64,000 nucleotides of DNA from Ignavibacteria bacterium (GTDB taxonomy: Bacteria > Bacteroidota > Ignavibacteria > Tepidaquicellales > Tepidaquicellaceae), in NCBI GenBank assembly GCA_016709315.1, contig JADJMZ010000006.1, positions 124,001 to 188,000 on the forward strand, read 5' to 3'. The notes under the pieces are model-generated. The model made no database searches and had not been told where the DNA came from. It saw nothing but the letters and a program-made list of their open reading frames with translations. Below are positions 1-9,800 of this stretch, one piece after another (position 1 is the first letter of the stretch; each line of letters begins with the position of its first letter). A program made the translations under genes and the position numbers.

Positions 1-1
1 A

Positions 2-52
2 ATTCTTGATATTCGCAGCGAAAAAATCTTCAATGATCAAAGCGGTCATTAG
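2..52 (+). CDS. 3' tail of an unidentified gene cut by the window edge
   Basis: An open frame enters from the left edge and ends at TAG (50-52), 31 bp before the type III PKS start. Only 16 residues are visible, ending in ...IFNDQSGH, too few to identify a family. The orientation and short gap would fit the first gene of the same operon, but chance is not excluded. Confidence 0.25.
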   Translation: MLDIRSEKIFNDQSGH

Positions 53-83
53 TAATTCATTTTAAAAACAAACTTAAAAAATT

Positions 84-1145
84 TTGCCGGAAATAATATC
101 ATTATCAGTAACAGATTTTCCTTATAAAGTAAAACAAACAGAACTTAAAGATTTTTCCCGAAGTACATTTGAAAATGTTTACGACGACATAGAGAGAATT
201 CTTGCTTCTTTTGACAATACAATGATAGATTACAGGAATCTTTGCGTTCCCGTAAGTTACTTTTCAGAAGAAAAAACATTCAGAGAAAGAAATGAACTTT
301 ACGTAGAGGTCTGTTTAAAGTATGCAGAAGAAGCAATTGACAGATGTATAAACGAAGCAGGTATAAAAAGATCTGAAATTACGGATCTGATTTTTATTTC
401 TTCCACAGGCATTTCTACTCCCAGCATTGACGCTCTAATAATCAACAAGATGAAACTAAATCAGAATATAAGCAGGACTCCCGTTTGGGGTCTTGGCTGT
501 GCGGGAGGTGTTTCAGGACTTGCAAAAGCATCTGTCATTGCAAAAGCAAATCCCGGGGCTAAGGTGCTGGTAGTTGCAGCCGAACTTTGTTCGCTTACTT
601 TCATCAAAGAGGATATTTCCAAAAGCAATCTTATTGCGACAGGACTATTCTCAGACGGAATCGCTGCAGTGCTTATAACAGGAGATGCGGTCAATAATAG
701 TTCAAAGGGTCATATAAAAATAAAAAATTACAGAAGTAAACTGTATTATGATTCGCTTGATGTAATGGGATGGGAAGTAATAGAATCAGGATTCAAAGTA
801 GTATTTTCAAAAGATATACCTACAATTGTAAATAAAAATGTCAAAGAGGAAGTATTAAATTTTCTTAAAGCAAATTCACTCCGGACTCAGGATATTAAAA
901 ATTACATTGTTCACCCCGGAGGTAAGAAAATCATTGACGCTTATGTAACTGCTTTGAACATTGATCCCAAACTGCTGAATAATACAAAAGAAATTTTACG
1001 GAATTACGGAAACATGTCGAGCTCTACTGTGCTTTACGTATTGAATGAATTTATGAAAAACGGATATGAAGACGGATACGGACTGATGCTGTCTCTCGGA
1101 CCGGGATTTTCGAGTGAACTGCTGCTTCTTGAAATGAAAAACTAA
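84..1145 (+). CDS. type III polyketide synthase (chalcone/stilbene synthase-like)
   Basis: A 353-residue thiolase-fold enzyme of normal length for bacterial type III PKSs, which use free CoA starters and malonyl-CoA to make alkylpyrones, alkylresorcinols or similar rings without an ACP. The Cys-His-Asn triad is visible: Cys in WGLGCAGGVSG (about residue 138), His in YIVHPGGKK (about 275) and Asn in YGNMSSSTVL (about 309). The start is TTG at 84; no better ATG lies nearby. The next gene is an isoprenylcysteine-type methyltransferase, the arrangement of Bacillus bpsA-bpsB, where the partner O-methylates alkylpyrones. The starter and the product ring cannot be read from sequence. Family assignment is secure; the product is inference. 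Confidence 0.9.
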   Translation: MPEIISLSVTDFPYKVKQTELKDFSRSTFENVYDDIERILASFDNTMIDYRNLCVPVSYFSEEKTFRERNELYVEVCLKYAEEAIDRCINEAGIKRSEITDLIFISSTGISTPSIDALIINKMKLNQNISRTPVWGLGCAGGVSGLAKASVIAKANPGAKVLVVAAELCSLTFIKEDISKSNLIATGLFSDGIAAVLITGDAVNNSSKGHIKIKNYRSKLYYDSLDVMGWEVIESGFKVVFSKDIPTIVNKNVKEEVLNFLKANSLRTQDIKNYIVHPGGKKIIDAYVTALNIDPKLLNNTKEILRNYGNMSSSTVLYVLNEFMKNGYEDGYGLMLSLGPGFSSELLLLEMKN

Positions 1146-1174
1146 AAATAATTCATTAACTTATTCCATATCAA

Positions 1175-1678
1175 GTGCTTTTTTACATACTGATATTATT
1201 TGTGATCATTCAGAGGATCACTGAACTTTCTGTTTCAAAAAGAAATGAAAAGTGGCTGCTCAGTCAGGGTGCGGTTGAATACGGCAAAGAACATTACAAG
1301 TTTATTGTTATAATGCACGCTATGTTTTTTGTATCCTTGATTGCTGAATACAATTTAAAATCTGTACATAATGATTTAAATATTATTAATTATTTGTTTT
1401 TGGTATTTTTCATAATATTACAAACAGCAAGAGTATCTGTGATCAGAACTCTCGGGAAATACTGGAACACAAAAATTTACAGAATCAGCGGATCGAAATT
1501 AGTAAGAACAGGATTGTATAAATATTTTAAACATCCGAATTATATAATAGTGTCTCTGGAAATTTTATCGTTTCCATTAATATTCAATTTATATTATACT
1601 GCAATAATTTTTACTGTATGGAATACTATAATACTTGCAGTCAGAATTAAGGCAGAGAATATCGCATTAAAAAATTAA
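1175..1678 (+). CDS. isoprenylcysteine carboxyl methyltransferase-family membrane protein
   Basis: A 167-residue hydrophobic protein with about four to five membrane segments and the C-terminal ICMT signature: RTLGKYWN, then LVRTGLYKYFKHPNY, then a final hydrophobic stretch. The HPNY region is the SAM-pocket motif of the family. GTG start at 1175, 29 bp after the type III PKS stop, so probably co-transcribed. Bacterial members beside type III PKSs methylate the polyketide hydroxyl rather than prenylated proteins (BpsB model); that role here is inferred from position. Confidence 0.85.
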   Translation: MLFYILILFVIIQRITELSVSKRNEKWLLSQGAVEYGKEHYKFIVIMHAMFFVSLIAEYNLKSVHNDLNIINYLFLVFFIILQTARVSVIRTLGKYWNTKIYRISGSKLVRTGLYKYFKHPNYIIVSLEILSFPLIFNLYYTAIIFTVWNTIILAVRIKAENIALKN

Positions 1679-1692
1679 ATAAAATATAATCT

Positions 1693-2004
1693 ATGAAAAT
1701 TCAGTTAAAAGAAATCTGTCACGGAAGAAGCGGAGACAAGGGAGATGCTGCAAACATTGGTTTGATTGCATACAACAAAGACAGTTATGAATTAATAAAA
1801 AAAGAAGTTACCGCTGAGAAAGTTAAAAAATATTTCAAAGATATCTGCCTTGGTGAAGTTTTGAGGTATGAAATGCCGAATGTAAATGCTCTGAATTTCA
1901 TTTTGAATAACACTTTAGGCGGCGGCGGAACAGTGTCTTTAAAGCTTGACGCACAGGGCAAAACTCTTGCTTCAGCTTTACTGAAGATGGAAATTGAAAA
2001 ATAA
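1693..2004 (+). CDS. stand-alone AtuA-like ferredoxin-fold protein
   Basis: A 103-residue protein with the glycine-rich start HGRSGDKGDAANIGL and the later NNTLGGGGTVSL turn, both characteristic of the C-terminal ferredoxin-fold domain of AtuA/DUF1446 proteins (acyclic terpene and acyl-CoA catabolism). The large AtuA N-domain is not adjacent, so this is the separate small-domain form. It lies 14 bp after the methyltransferase and probably shares its transcript. Its biochemical role is not established; a role in acyl-CoA handling is only suggested by the family. Confidence 0.72.
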   Translation: MKIQLKEICHGRSGDKGDAANIGLIAYNKDSYELIKKEVTAEKVKKYFKDICLGEVLRYEMPNVNALNFILNNTLGGGGTVSLKLDAQGKTLASALLKMEIEK

Positions 2005-2050
2005 TTTATACATTCACAACATTTACTTTAAAAAATAAAATTACAAAAAT

Positions 2051-3139
2051 ATGTTTGACCAGCAAAAATACGGATTAAAAAGTTCATCGGAAAAATTAAG
2101 ATCTTTACGGAGGTTTCTTTGATGTTGATAACAAGATAACAAAGATTAAAGAACTCGAAGAAGTTTCTCAGAAAGATAATTTCTGGGATGATAACAAAAG
2201 CGCACAGAAAATATTTCAGGAAATATCAAATCTGAAAAATGGGTGGACGAATACAATTCAGTTGAAAAGCATTACAATGAAATATCGGGACTGATAGAAA
2301 TGGCGGAAGCGGATAATGATGAATCTCTTTCTGCTGAGATTGATAAGGACATTATTAAATTTGAGAAAGAGCTTGACGAGATGGAATTCAGGAACATGCT
2401 TTCTGACGAAGACGATATTCGCGATGCAATAATTACAATAAATTCAGGAGCCGGAGGAACTGAGTCTCAGGACTGGGCGGAAATGCTTCTCAGAATGTAT
2501 TTAAGATACTGTGAAAAAAAAGGATTTAAAACTTCGCTTGTCGACCGCTTAGACGGAGACGGAGCGGGAATTAAAAGCGCTACAATAGAAGTAAAAGGTG
2601 AGTATGCTTATGGTTATCTTAAAGCTGAAAACGGTGTACACAGATTAGTAAGAATTTCACCTTTTGATTCGAATAAAAAAAGACACACTTCATTTGCGGC
2701 TGTTTATGTCAGCCCGGTCCTGGAAGATAATATTGAAATAGAGATCAGTCCGGGTGATTTAAAAATTGATACTTTCAGAGCAGGCGGAGCGGGCGGACAA
2801 AACGTAAACAAAGTGGAAACTGCAATAAGAATTACTCATATACCTTCCGGAATAATAGTACAGTGTCAGAACGAAAGATCTCAGATACAGAATAAGCTCA
2901 ATGCGATGAAAATGCTTAAGTCAAAACTTTACATGGTGGAAAAAGAAAAAGAGCTTGCAAGACTTCAGACTATTGAAAATTCCAAGAAAAAAATCGAATG
3001 GGGAAGTCAGATCAGGAGTTATGTATTTCATCCTTACAATATGGTAAAAGATCACAGGACAGATCATGAAACCAGTGATACTCAGGGTGTAATGAACGGA
3101 GAGCTGGAGGGATTTATTAAAGCGTATTTACTGAATTAA
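2051..3139 (+). CDS. prfB: peptide chain release factor 2, with programmed frameshift
   Basis: RF2 ends translation at UGA and UAA. The short zero frame starts at ATG 2051 (MFDQQKYGL...) and meets an in-frame TGA at 2120-2122; a +1 shift continues as DVDNKITKIKELEE, as in classical RF2 autoregulation. The main body has the catalytic GGQ loop (RAGGAGGQNVNK, where the Gln contacts the peptidyl-transferase centre) and the RF2 domain order. A second discontinuity lies near 2235-2240: the +1 frame reads ...SNLK and the body resumes as WVDEYNSVEKHY one base out. Adding one A to the five-A run gives LKKWVDEYN, so this second shift is probably a sequencing deletion, unlike the conserved first one. 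Confidence 0.95.
2108..2122 (+). promoter_or_regulatory. RF2 programmed +1 frameshift site
   Basis: CGG AGG TTT CTT TGA: a Shine-Dalgarno-like CGGAGG, one spacer codon, the slippery CTT and the in-frame TGA. This matches the spacing of the known E. coli element (AGG GGG TAT CTT TGA). Low RF2 levels slow termination at TGA, the ribosome slips to TTT and full-length RF2 is made, giving negative feedback. Confidence 0.93.
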
Positions 3140-3149
3140 ATTTATTCTG

Positions 3150-4367
3150 TTGAACTTTAAATTCTTTATAGCAAAAAGATATCTATTCTCAGGAAGTGAT
3201 TCTAAATTCATTTCTTTCATTACTTACATATCAATCCTTGGAGTTACATTAGGAGTAGCTGCATTGATAATAACTATTTCGATATTAAACGGATTTGAAA
3301 AAGAGATCAGGGACAAAGTATCGGGTCTTGTTTCGCATATACAAATAAGCTCGTTTACGCCTGATGGTCTCAGAGATTACCGCAGCGCTATAGAAACAAT
3401 AAAAGACAGTATCAGCGGAGTAACAGGAATTTCGCCAATTGTCCAGAAAGAAGCTGTCATTAGATTTAAATCAAATGTTGAGGGTATTTTATTAAAAGGG
3501 ATCATAATTGAAACTGATTTATCCACAGCAAGAAACAGAATATTAAAAGGTGAATTTAATCTTTCTGATATTGATTCCACTTTTTCAAGACTGATGATAG
3601 GGGATAAGCTTGCGAAGAAGATGAATATAGATACGGGTTCCAAGCTTATAGTATTTGGTTTGAACGGTATTCCGAGTCCGGTGAATCCTCCTAAGATAAA
3701 GCAGTTTATTGTGTCCGGAATTTATGAGACAGGATTGAGGGAGTTTGATGATCTGATTATTTACACAAATCTGAAAACGGCTCAGAAACTTTTTGAACTG
3801 AAGGATAATGTCACAGGCATTGAAATGACACTTGACAGCATTGATAAAGTCGAAAGTGTTGTTGCAAAGATCAAAAAGGATATTGGCTATCCATACTATC
3901 CGAAATCTCTTTTTAAAATTTTTAAACCAATTTTTACCTGGGTTGAACTTCAGAAAGCTCCTACGCCAATAATTTTAGGTCTGATAATTATTGTCGCTAC
4001 TTTTAATATTGTCGGCACCTTGCTTATGCTTGTTCTCGAAAAAACACAATCCATAGGAACCTTGAAATCTTTAGGCGCTGGTAACGGACAAATAATGAAA
4101 ATATTTCTTTATGACGGATTAATAATCGGCATAACAGGAATTATACTTGGCAATATTCTCGGACTGGGACTTTGCTTTCTTGAATTGAAGTATAAACTAT
4201 TTTCACTTCCGGAAATCTATTATCTGAAGAGTGTTCCAATACAAATCCAGCCGGAGTATGTAATTTTGATTTCTTTAATCACTTTAATTCTTACATTTAT
4301 CGCTACTCTAATTCCATCTTATCTTGCATCAAGATTAGACCCGGTTAAATCCCTGAGATTCAGCTGA
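3150..4367 (+). CDS. LolC/LolE-type ABC transporter permease
   Basis: A 405-residue FtsX/MacB-fold permease: TM1 near residues 20-48 (the FISFITYISILGVTLGVAAL region), a large periplasmic domain, then three C-terminal TM segments from about 275, ending in TLIPSYLASRLDPVKSLR, the LolC/E signature tail. Members extract lipoproteins from the inner membrane with a LolD ATPase, which is not adjacent here. TTG start at 3150, 10 bp after prfB; no ATG lies before the first TM segment. It is followed 1 bp later by ubiE, so the two are co-translated. LolC and LolE cannot be told apart because lineages with one permease use a single homodimer-like form. Confidence 0.88.
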   Translation: MNFKFFIAKRYLFSGSDSKFISFITYISILGVTLGVAALIITISILNGFEKEIRDKVSGLVSHIQISSFTPDGLRDYRSAIETIKDSISGVTGISPIVQKEAVIRFKSNVEGILLKGIIIETDLSTARNRILKGEFNLSDIDSTFSRLMIGDKLAKKMNIDTGSKLIVFGLNGIPSPVNPPKIKQFIVSGIYETGLREFDDLIIYTNLKTAQKLFELKDNVTGIEMTLDSIDKVESVVAKIKKDIGYPYYPKSLFKIFKPIFTWVELQKAPTPIILGLIIIVATFNIVGTLLMLVLEKTQSIGTLKSLGAGNGQIMKIFLYDGLIIGITGIILGNILGLGLCFLELKYKLFSLPEIYYLKSVPIQIQPEYVILISLITLILTFIATLIPSYLASRLDPVKSLRFS

Positions 4368-4368
4368 T

Positions 4369-5067
4369 ATGATTAAGTCACCTGATAAGTCAAAGGAAAA
4401 GATCGAATCTATGTTTGATGAAATAGCGCCTGCTTATGACAAGCTGAATCATTTATTTACTTTGAACATTGATGTAAGATGGAGAAAGCAAATAGTAAAG
4501 CATATTTCCGGTAATAATATAAAAGCCGAAAACATTCTTGATCTTGCATCCGGCACAGGTGATCTTACAAAAGAATTAATAAAGCTGAATCCCGGTATCA
4601 TTTATGCTGCTGATATATCTTCTAAGATGCTGGAAATACAAAAAAATAAAATCCGGTATAAAAATCTTCAGCTTATTCAGACGGAAGCTCAGTTTATGCC
4701 ATTTGATGACGAGTATTTCGATATAGTTACAATTGGATTCGGCGTTAGAAATTTTTATAACCTTAAAGAGTCCCTCAAAGAAATCAGAAGAGTTCTCAGA
4801 CCTGAGGGAAAGTTGATCATACTTGAAATGTTTAAGGCAGGCGGATTAAAAACCAGAATGTTTAATTTTTATTTCGGTAAAATCATGCCTTATGCAGGAA
4901 ATAAAATTTCAAAAAGTAATGCATACAGTTATCTTTTCAATTCCGTGAATTCATTTTTCAATGTAAAAGAATTTACAAAAATCTGTGAAATGTGCGGATT
5001 TGAAACAGAAAGTTTAAAAAATAATTTTCTCGGAATTGTCAATACATTTTATCTCACAAAAAAATAA
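4369..5067 (+). CDS. ubiE: demethylmenaquinone / 2-polyprenyl-benzoquinol methyltransferase
   Basis: A 232-residue class I SAM methyltransferase catalysing the last, C-methylation step of menaquinone synthesis. Visible family marks are FDEIAPAYDKLNHLFTLNID with W-R-x-x at the N-terminus, motif I DLASGTGDLT (about 63), post-I YAADISSKML, FDIVTIGFGVRN (about 122) and LRPEGKLIILEM. The GFGVRN block is diagnostic for UbiE/MenG. It starts 1 bp after the upstream permease. In this lineage menaquinone is the expected substrate (menG role); ubiquinone genes are not seen. Confidence 0.93.
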   Translation: MIKSPDKSKEKIESMFDEIAPAYDKLNHLFTLNIDVRWRKQIVKHISGNNIKAENILDLASGTGDLTKELIKLNPGIIYAADISSKMLEIQKNKIRYKNLQLIQTEAQFMPFDDEYFDIVTIGFGVRNFYNLKESLKEIRRVLRPEGKLIILEMFKAGGLKTRMFNFYFGKIMPYAGNKISKSNAYSYLFNSVNSFFNVKEFTKICEMCGFETESLKNNFLGIVNTFYLTKK

Positions 5068-5202
5068 CTGAACAAAATTTGAAAAGTGATAGATGAAAAA
5101 AAAATCTCTTACATCAAACTCTATTTTTAATTATATTTATTAAATTAATTTAACGCAAATTTCAGATAGAGTTTTGAATTATATATCTGATCCCCAATTG
5201 AG

Positions 5203-5221
5203 CCCGGGTAAATTATCCGGG
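5203..5221 (+). terminator. hairpin in the ubiE downstream region
   Basis: CCCGGGTAA and TTATCCGGG form a short inverted repeat with one G-U pair. No T-run follows, so if it terminates the prfB-ubiE transcript it does so weakly; it could instead be leader structure for the small gene at 5325. Confidence 0.3.
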
Positions 5222-5324
5222 TTAATCTGTTATATTAGAACAATTAAATTATTTTTCTTCCTTGCACTCGAATTCCTGTGAAAGAGTACAAGGCAAATTA
5301 TTATACAGGAAAAGGATAAATCAA

Positions 5325-5549
5325 ATGGTAGTAAAAATACAGAATCAGATATTTAACATGAACTTTGTTAAATACTTAATGAAAGTTGACGGCAGAGACG
5401 GTAAATTCTTTATCGGTGTTTTCACAACGATTGATGATAAGGAATTTTATTTTGAATATCCGTCATCTCAAAGAAGGAATGAAGACTGGGATAGAATCGA
5501 CAGGGAATTAGTCCCGGGTTTTAATTTCAAAGATATATCGAAAGGTTAA
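5325..5549 (+). CDS. small conserved-looking hypothetical protein
   Basis: A 74-residue acidic/basic soluble protein (MVVKIQNQIFN...), with no signal or TM segment. ATG at 5325 is preferred over an upstream in-frame start at 5262 because GGAAAAGGA lies about 10 bp before it. It is followed by a strong terminator, as expected for a single-gene transcript. The family is not recognised; the charged, aromatic-rich middle (DKEFYFEYPSSQRRNEDWD) suggests a small domain. Confidence 0.6.
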   Translation: MVVKIQNQIFNMNFVKYLMKVDGRDGKFFIGVFTTIDDKEFYFEYPSSQRRNEDWDRIDRELVPGFNFKDISKG

Positions 5550-5616
5550 TCACTACTTTCGTTTTATTGCCGGTTTAAACTTGTAAAGTAATTTGTCTTT
5601 CAAATTATTAAAAATT

Positions 5617-5654
5617 AAAACTCCGTTCGGAATATTTCCGGACGGAGTTTTTAA
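5617..5654 (+). terminator. Rho-independent terminator
   Basis: ACTCCGTTCGGAA and TTCCGGACGGAGT pair over 13 bp (one G-U) around a 3-4 base loop, followed by TTTTT and preceded by AAAA, so it can act on both strands: for the small gene (+) and for the tail of the biosynthetic operon (-). Confidence 0.85.
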
Positions 5655-5695
5655 TAAACGGAATAAATAAATTCATTAAAAGCAGAATTTAAAAA

Positions 5696-6103
5696 TTATC
5701 TTTTACTGTTCTTATAATTATGCTTGCTGCATTGTTTCTTCAGTCTGAAGTATAATGTTTTGTAGCTGACTTTGTTCTTTTTATAATAAAGCTTGTTTTT
5801 GCTGCTCTTACCAGCCGAAGAAATATTGCTTTTTATTTTATTAACTTTTTTACGGTAAGAAACTTTTGCAACTTTAGATTTTAAAGTATTTACCTCAGTT
5901 TTTAACTTGTCATACTTATCTTTTACAATTTCAAGATCCTGTGAAAGATCAAGATTTTCTGCTTTTGTCTGTTTAATCAGCTCAGTGTTCTCAGCATTTG
6001 TCTTATTTGAATTATAAAACAAATATCCCAGAACTCCGGAAATTAAAATAAGAAAAGCAAAAATAATGATGTTAAGTTTTGAAAATTTACTGAACAAATT
6101 CAT
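5696..6103 (-). CDS. membrane-anchored coiled-coil protein, basic C-terminus
   Basis: 135 residues: a short basic start, one TM helix at about 12-30 (LNIIIFAFLILISGVLGYLF), a coiled-coil-like stretch at about 38-80 (heptads rich in Leu, Lys and Glu) and a very basic Lys/Tyr/Ser tail. An AAGGAG ribosome binding site precedes the ATG at 6103. It lies 72 bp downstream of the PPTase on the same strand and before a terminator, so it may be the last gene of the biosynthetic operon, but nothing in it indicates a biosynthetic role. Family not recognised. Confidence 0.6.
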   Translation of the reverse strand: MNLFSKFSKLNIIIFAFLILISGVLGYLFYNSNKTNAENTELIKQTKAENLDLSQDLEIVKDKYDKLKTEVNTLKSKVAKVSYRKKVNKIKSNISSAGKSSKNKLYYKKNKVSYKTLYFRLKKQCSKHNYKNSKR

Positions 6104-6175
6104 TTTTACTCCTTTCAGGTTTGTTTAAAAAAATATTAAAATAATTTGAATTGGTTTAATGATAATTTACTGTTC

Positions 6176-6862
6176 TTAATTTTTAAATACAATATTTTTA
6201 TTCAAATTTCTTACAGCAAGTGAAGAAATATAATTATGCGCTGCTGGTATATTGTACAGCTTCCATTTACGCGCTTCAGTAAAATCATTTGCTATTTCCG
6301 TAATCTCCGGTTCCGCATCTTCAGTAATTGATACTGAAAAACTATTCAAAGGATACTGCAGTCCGGTTCCTACAGCTTTTACAAAAGCTTCCTTTCTTGT
6401 CCAGCAATAGAAAAACGAATCTGTAAGTTTGCCTGAATCAGTTTTATTCAGTTCCGTAATTTCCGATTTTGAAAAGAATCTCGCGGACAAACTAATCAAA
6501 TCAGGAACTTCTCTTATTAACTCAATATCTATTCCCAATTCATTTTCCAGATTTACAGCTATTATACCTGTATTACCGGAATGTGAAACATTGAATCTGA
6601 TATTGCTATCCTTTAAAAAAGGTTTTCCAAATTCCGAATATGAAAATTTAATGTAAGATGGGTGAATTCCCGTATAACTGCTGAGTATTTCTCTGAGAAA
6701 TCCCCGGCACGCAGTATAATTATTTTTCAGATAACTGAATTTGTATCTTTCTGCTTTAGTATTTTCATCTTCAGATAAAACTTTACGAAAACTATTTAAC
6801 TCATTTTCATTAAGGTCTGTTCTTGTACTGTAAATATGTATTTCATTTTGGTTTATTATCAA
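6176..6862 (-). CDS. 4'-phosphopantetheinyl transferase, Sfp type
   Basis: 228 residues, the usual Sfp size. It transfers phosphopantetheine from CoA to the Ser of carrier domains. Motifs: GKPFL...IRFNVSHSG (P1b region), GIDIELIRE (Mg-binding Asp-x-Glu, about 113) and CWTRKEAFVKAVGTGL (W-x-x-K-E-A, about 153). The TTG start at 6862 begins 8 bp after the terminal NRPS stop, so it is translationally linked to the megasynthase genes and most likely activates their six visible carrier domains. Broad Sfp-type specificity for such carriers is known for the family. Confidence 0.93.
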   Translation of the reverse strand: MIINQNEIHIYSTRTDLNENELNSFRKVLSEDENTKAERYKFSYLKNNYTACRGFLREILSSYTGIHPSYIKFSYSEFGKPFLKDSNIRFNVSHSGNTGIIAVNLENELGIDIELIREVPDLISLSARFFSKSEITELNKTDSGKLTDSFFYCWTRKEAFVKAVGTGLQYPLNSFSVSITEDAEPEITEIANDFTEARKWKLYNIPAAHNYISSLAVRNLNKNIVFKN

Positions 6863-6870
6863 TCAAAAAA

Positions 6871-9800
6871 TTAAATATTAACTTTATCGTTTAATGGCGA
6901 AGATTCCGGTTTCCCGTTTCTGTTTGATTTGGTTTCCAGTTCTTTGTGTGTCTTCTCAAGAACAAAATTAAGTTTTTCCGTAAAGTCTTTCAGTTTTGGT
7001 TCTTTTACAATTGTCTTGTGGTCAGTATCAGGCACAACGTAATATTCAAATCCTCCTTCTGCGAGATTTCTCCAGCCCTCCCTGTATTCCTCTTTGAATG
7101 TCGCGCATTCTATAAGAGTTATTTTACCCGGATACTTAGTCGCAACATATCTGTCCTGCGCATTAAAGTGCATCAGCATAATATTCTTAAATAACTTCTT
7201 TCGTTTGCTGCTGAATGTGTATTCAAGTTTATTCTGAATTTTCCATTTAATCTTACCATACTTATTTGAAGTATAATTTGCCGCTACAGTCCAGAGCTCT
7301 CCGGATTTTAAATGATGAAAACTTCTTTCCATAAAATGTTTTGTATCTCTTTTAGGAGGTACATAGCTTGGAGGCGGAGCGATAAAGGGCGGCCAGGTAT
7401 CAAAAATTGCAAGCAGAGCGACTTTCTGTCCGAGTTTTGTCAGTTGCTGAGCCATTTCAAAAACAACTCTTCCGCCGAAACATCTTCCTCCCAGAAGATA
7501 AGGTCCGTCCGGCTGAAGTGTCCTGATCTCTTTCACATAGTGTGTCGCCATTTCTATCAGGTCAGAATGAGGTTTCTCTATTCCATCCAGACCTAATGAT
7601 TCGAGCACATAAAACGGCTGATCTTTTGAAATATATTTTACCATTGCCTGAAAATGCAGCGCAGTACCGGCAGCAGGCGGTACACAGAAAAACGGAATTT
7701 TAGATCCGCCGGGCTTAACAGCTACAAGCGATTTCCAGGGTCTTACCCATCCTTCGCTTTTTAAAACATCAGCTATCTGACGAACAGTCGGATAATCAAA
7801 AAGTGTAGAGAGAGCTAATTTTTTTCCTGTAAGTTTTTCTATATATCCGAAAACTCTTAATGCAAGAAGCGAATGTCCGCCAATCTCAAAAAAATTATCA
7901 TTAACTCCAACGGGTTTTATACCGATAACTTTTTCCCAGATTTTTACCAGCTGAAGTTCAAGTTCGTCTTTTGGCTCTTCATAATTATTGATTTCATTGG
8001 ATCTGACAGATTCGGGTTCCGGTAAGGATTTTTTATCTGCTTTACCTGATGGAGTCAAAGGTATTTCACTTAAAAAAACATAATCGGAAGGAATCATATA
8101 ATCAGGAATTTTTGATTTCAGATACATTTTTATGTCAGACGATTTTGGCTGATCTTTATCTGAATTAACAATGTATGCTACAAGCCGTTTATCTCCCGGA
8201 CTATACTCCCTTGCAATTACAACTACATTTTTAAATCCCGGATATCCGGCAAGCACAGTTTCAATTTCTCCAAGTTCTATTCTGAAGCCTCTTAATTTTA
8301 TCTGATTATCATCTCTGCCAAGATACTCAAGATTTCCATCAGCTAAATATCTCGCAATATCACCTGTCTTGTATAGCTTATCACTGAAATTATCATTAAC
8401 ATTTTTATAAGGATTGTTTATAAACTTTTCAGCAGTAAGTTCAGATCTGTTATGATAACCTCTGACAAGCTGAACGCCTCCGATATACAGATCGCCTGTA
8501 ACTCCTGCCGGAACGGGCTTTAGAGCGGAATTAAGCACAAACATCTGAGTATTAAAAACAGGTTTGCCGATCGGAGTGTGCATTACCCATTTATCAGGAT
8601 CATCTCCGAGTTCATAACTTGTAACTACATGAGCTTCAGACGGACCGTAATGATTTGAAAAAGTAAATTTCTTCAGACTTTTAAATAAATTTTTAATTGA
8701 TGGAGTTGTCTGAAGCTGCTCTCCGGCAGTAATGACTTCTTTAAGTTCAAGAGATTTATCTTTTGAGGAATTAAAGCATTCGGCAATTTCCTGCAGCGCT
8801 ATAAAAGGAAGATACATCCTTTGAATTTTTTTATCCTTAATAATTTTCAATACCACCGTCAGGTCCTGTCTTTCATCTTCTTTTATAACTACAAGAGTGC
8901 CGCCTGAATAAAATGTAGAAAATATTTCCTGAAAAGATACATCAAAGCTTAGAGTTGTAAACTGAAGAACTCTCAGGTTTTTTTCAAACTTCTGTCCGTT
9001 AAGCTGCCAGTAAAGAAGATTAGTTAATGCTTTATGTATCATCAATACGCCTTTCGGCTTTCCGGTAGATCCGGAAGTGTAAATTACATAAGCAAGATTT
9101 GATGAACTGACTCCTGTAACAGGATCAGATTTACTTTCATTATTTATTGATTCAATTTCCTCATCTATGAGAATAACTTTAGCCCCTGTTTGCGGCAGTC
9201 TGGAAAGAATATTTTTTTTTGTAATTAATACAGGTATTCCAGTATCACTTATCATGAAAGATAACCTTTCCTGAGGATATGAAGAATCAAGAGGAAGATA
9301 CGCTGCTCCGGATTTTAGAATTCCGATTAATGCGGTGATCATTTCTACAGATCTTTCAATGCAAATTCCTACTACCACATCAGGTCCTGCCCCCATTTTT
9401 ATAAGACGATGAGCAACCTGATTAGCTCTTTCATTCAATTCACTGTATGTTACTTTTTTATCTCCGAATTCAAGCGCAATACTATCAGGAGATTTATGCG
9501 CCTGTTCTTCAAATAACTGATGAACGCATTTCTCCGAAGGAAAATCTTTTTTCGTATCATTCCAGTCAATAATAATCCTGTCTTTTTCTTCTTCCGTCAG
9601 CAAAGAAAGTTCTGAAATTTTTGAAACTGTATTCCCGCTTATACCATTAAGCAGAGTTTCAAAATTTTTCAGTATCTGATCAATAAAAGTTTTTTCGAAC
9701 TTGTCTGTTTCGTAAACGATCTTAATTACAAGATCTTCTCCGGGTGCAATAAGAATAACCAGCGGGAAGTTTGTCCTTTCAAAAGCTTTTAGATTACTGA

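Noticed and set aside
461..694. 77-residue minus-strand ORF inside the type III PKS gene
   Set aside because: Antisense shadow over the conserved Cys active-site region.
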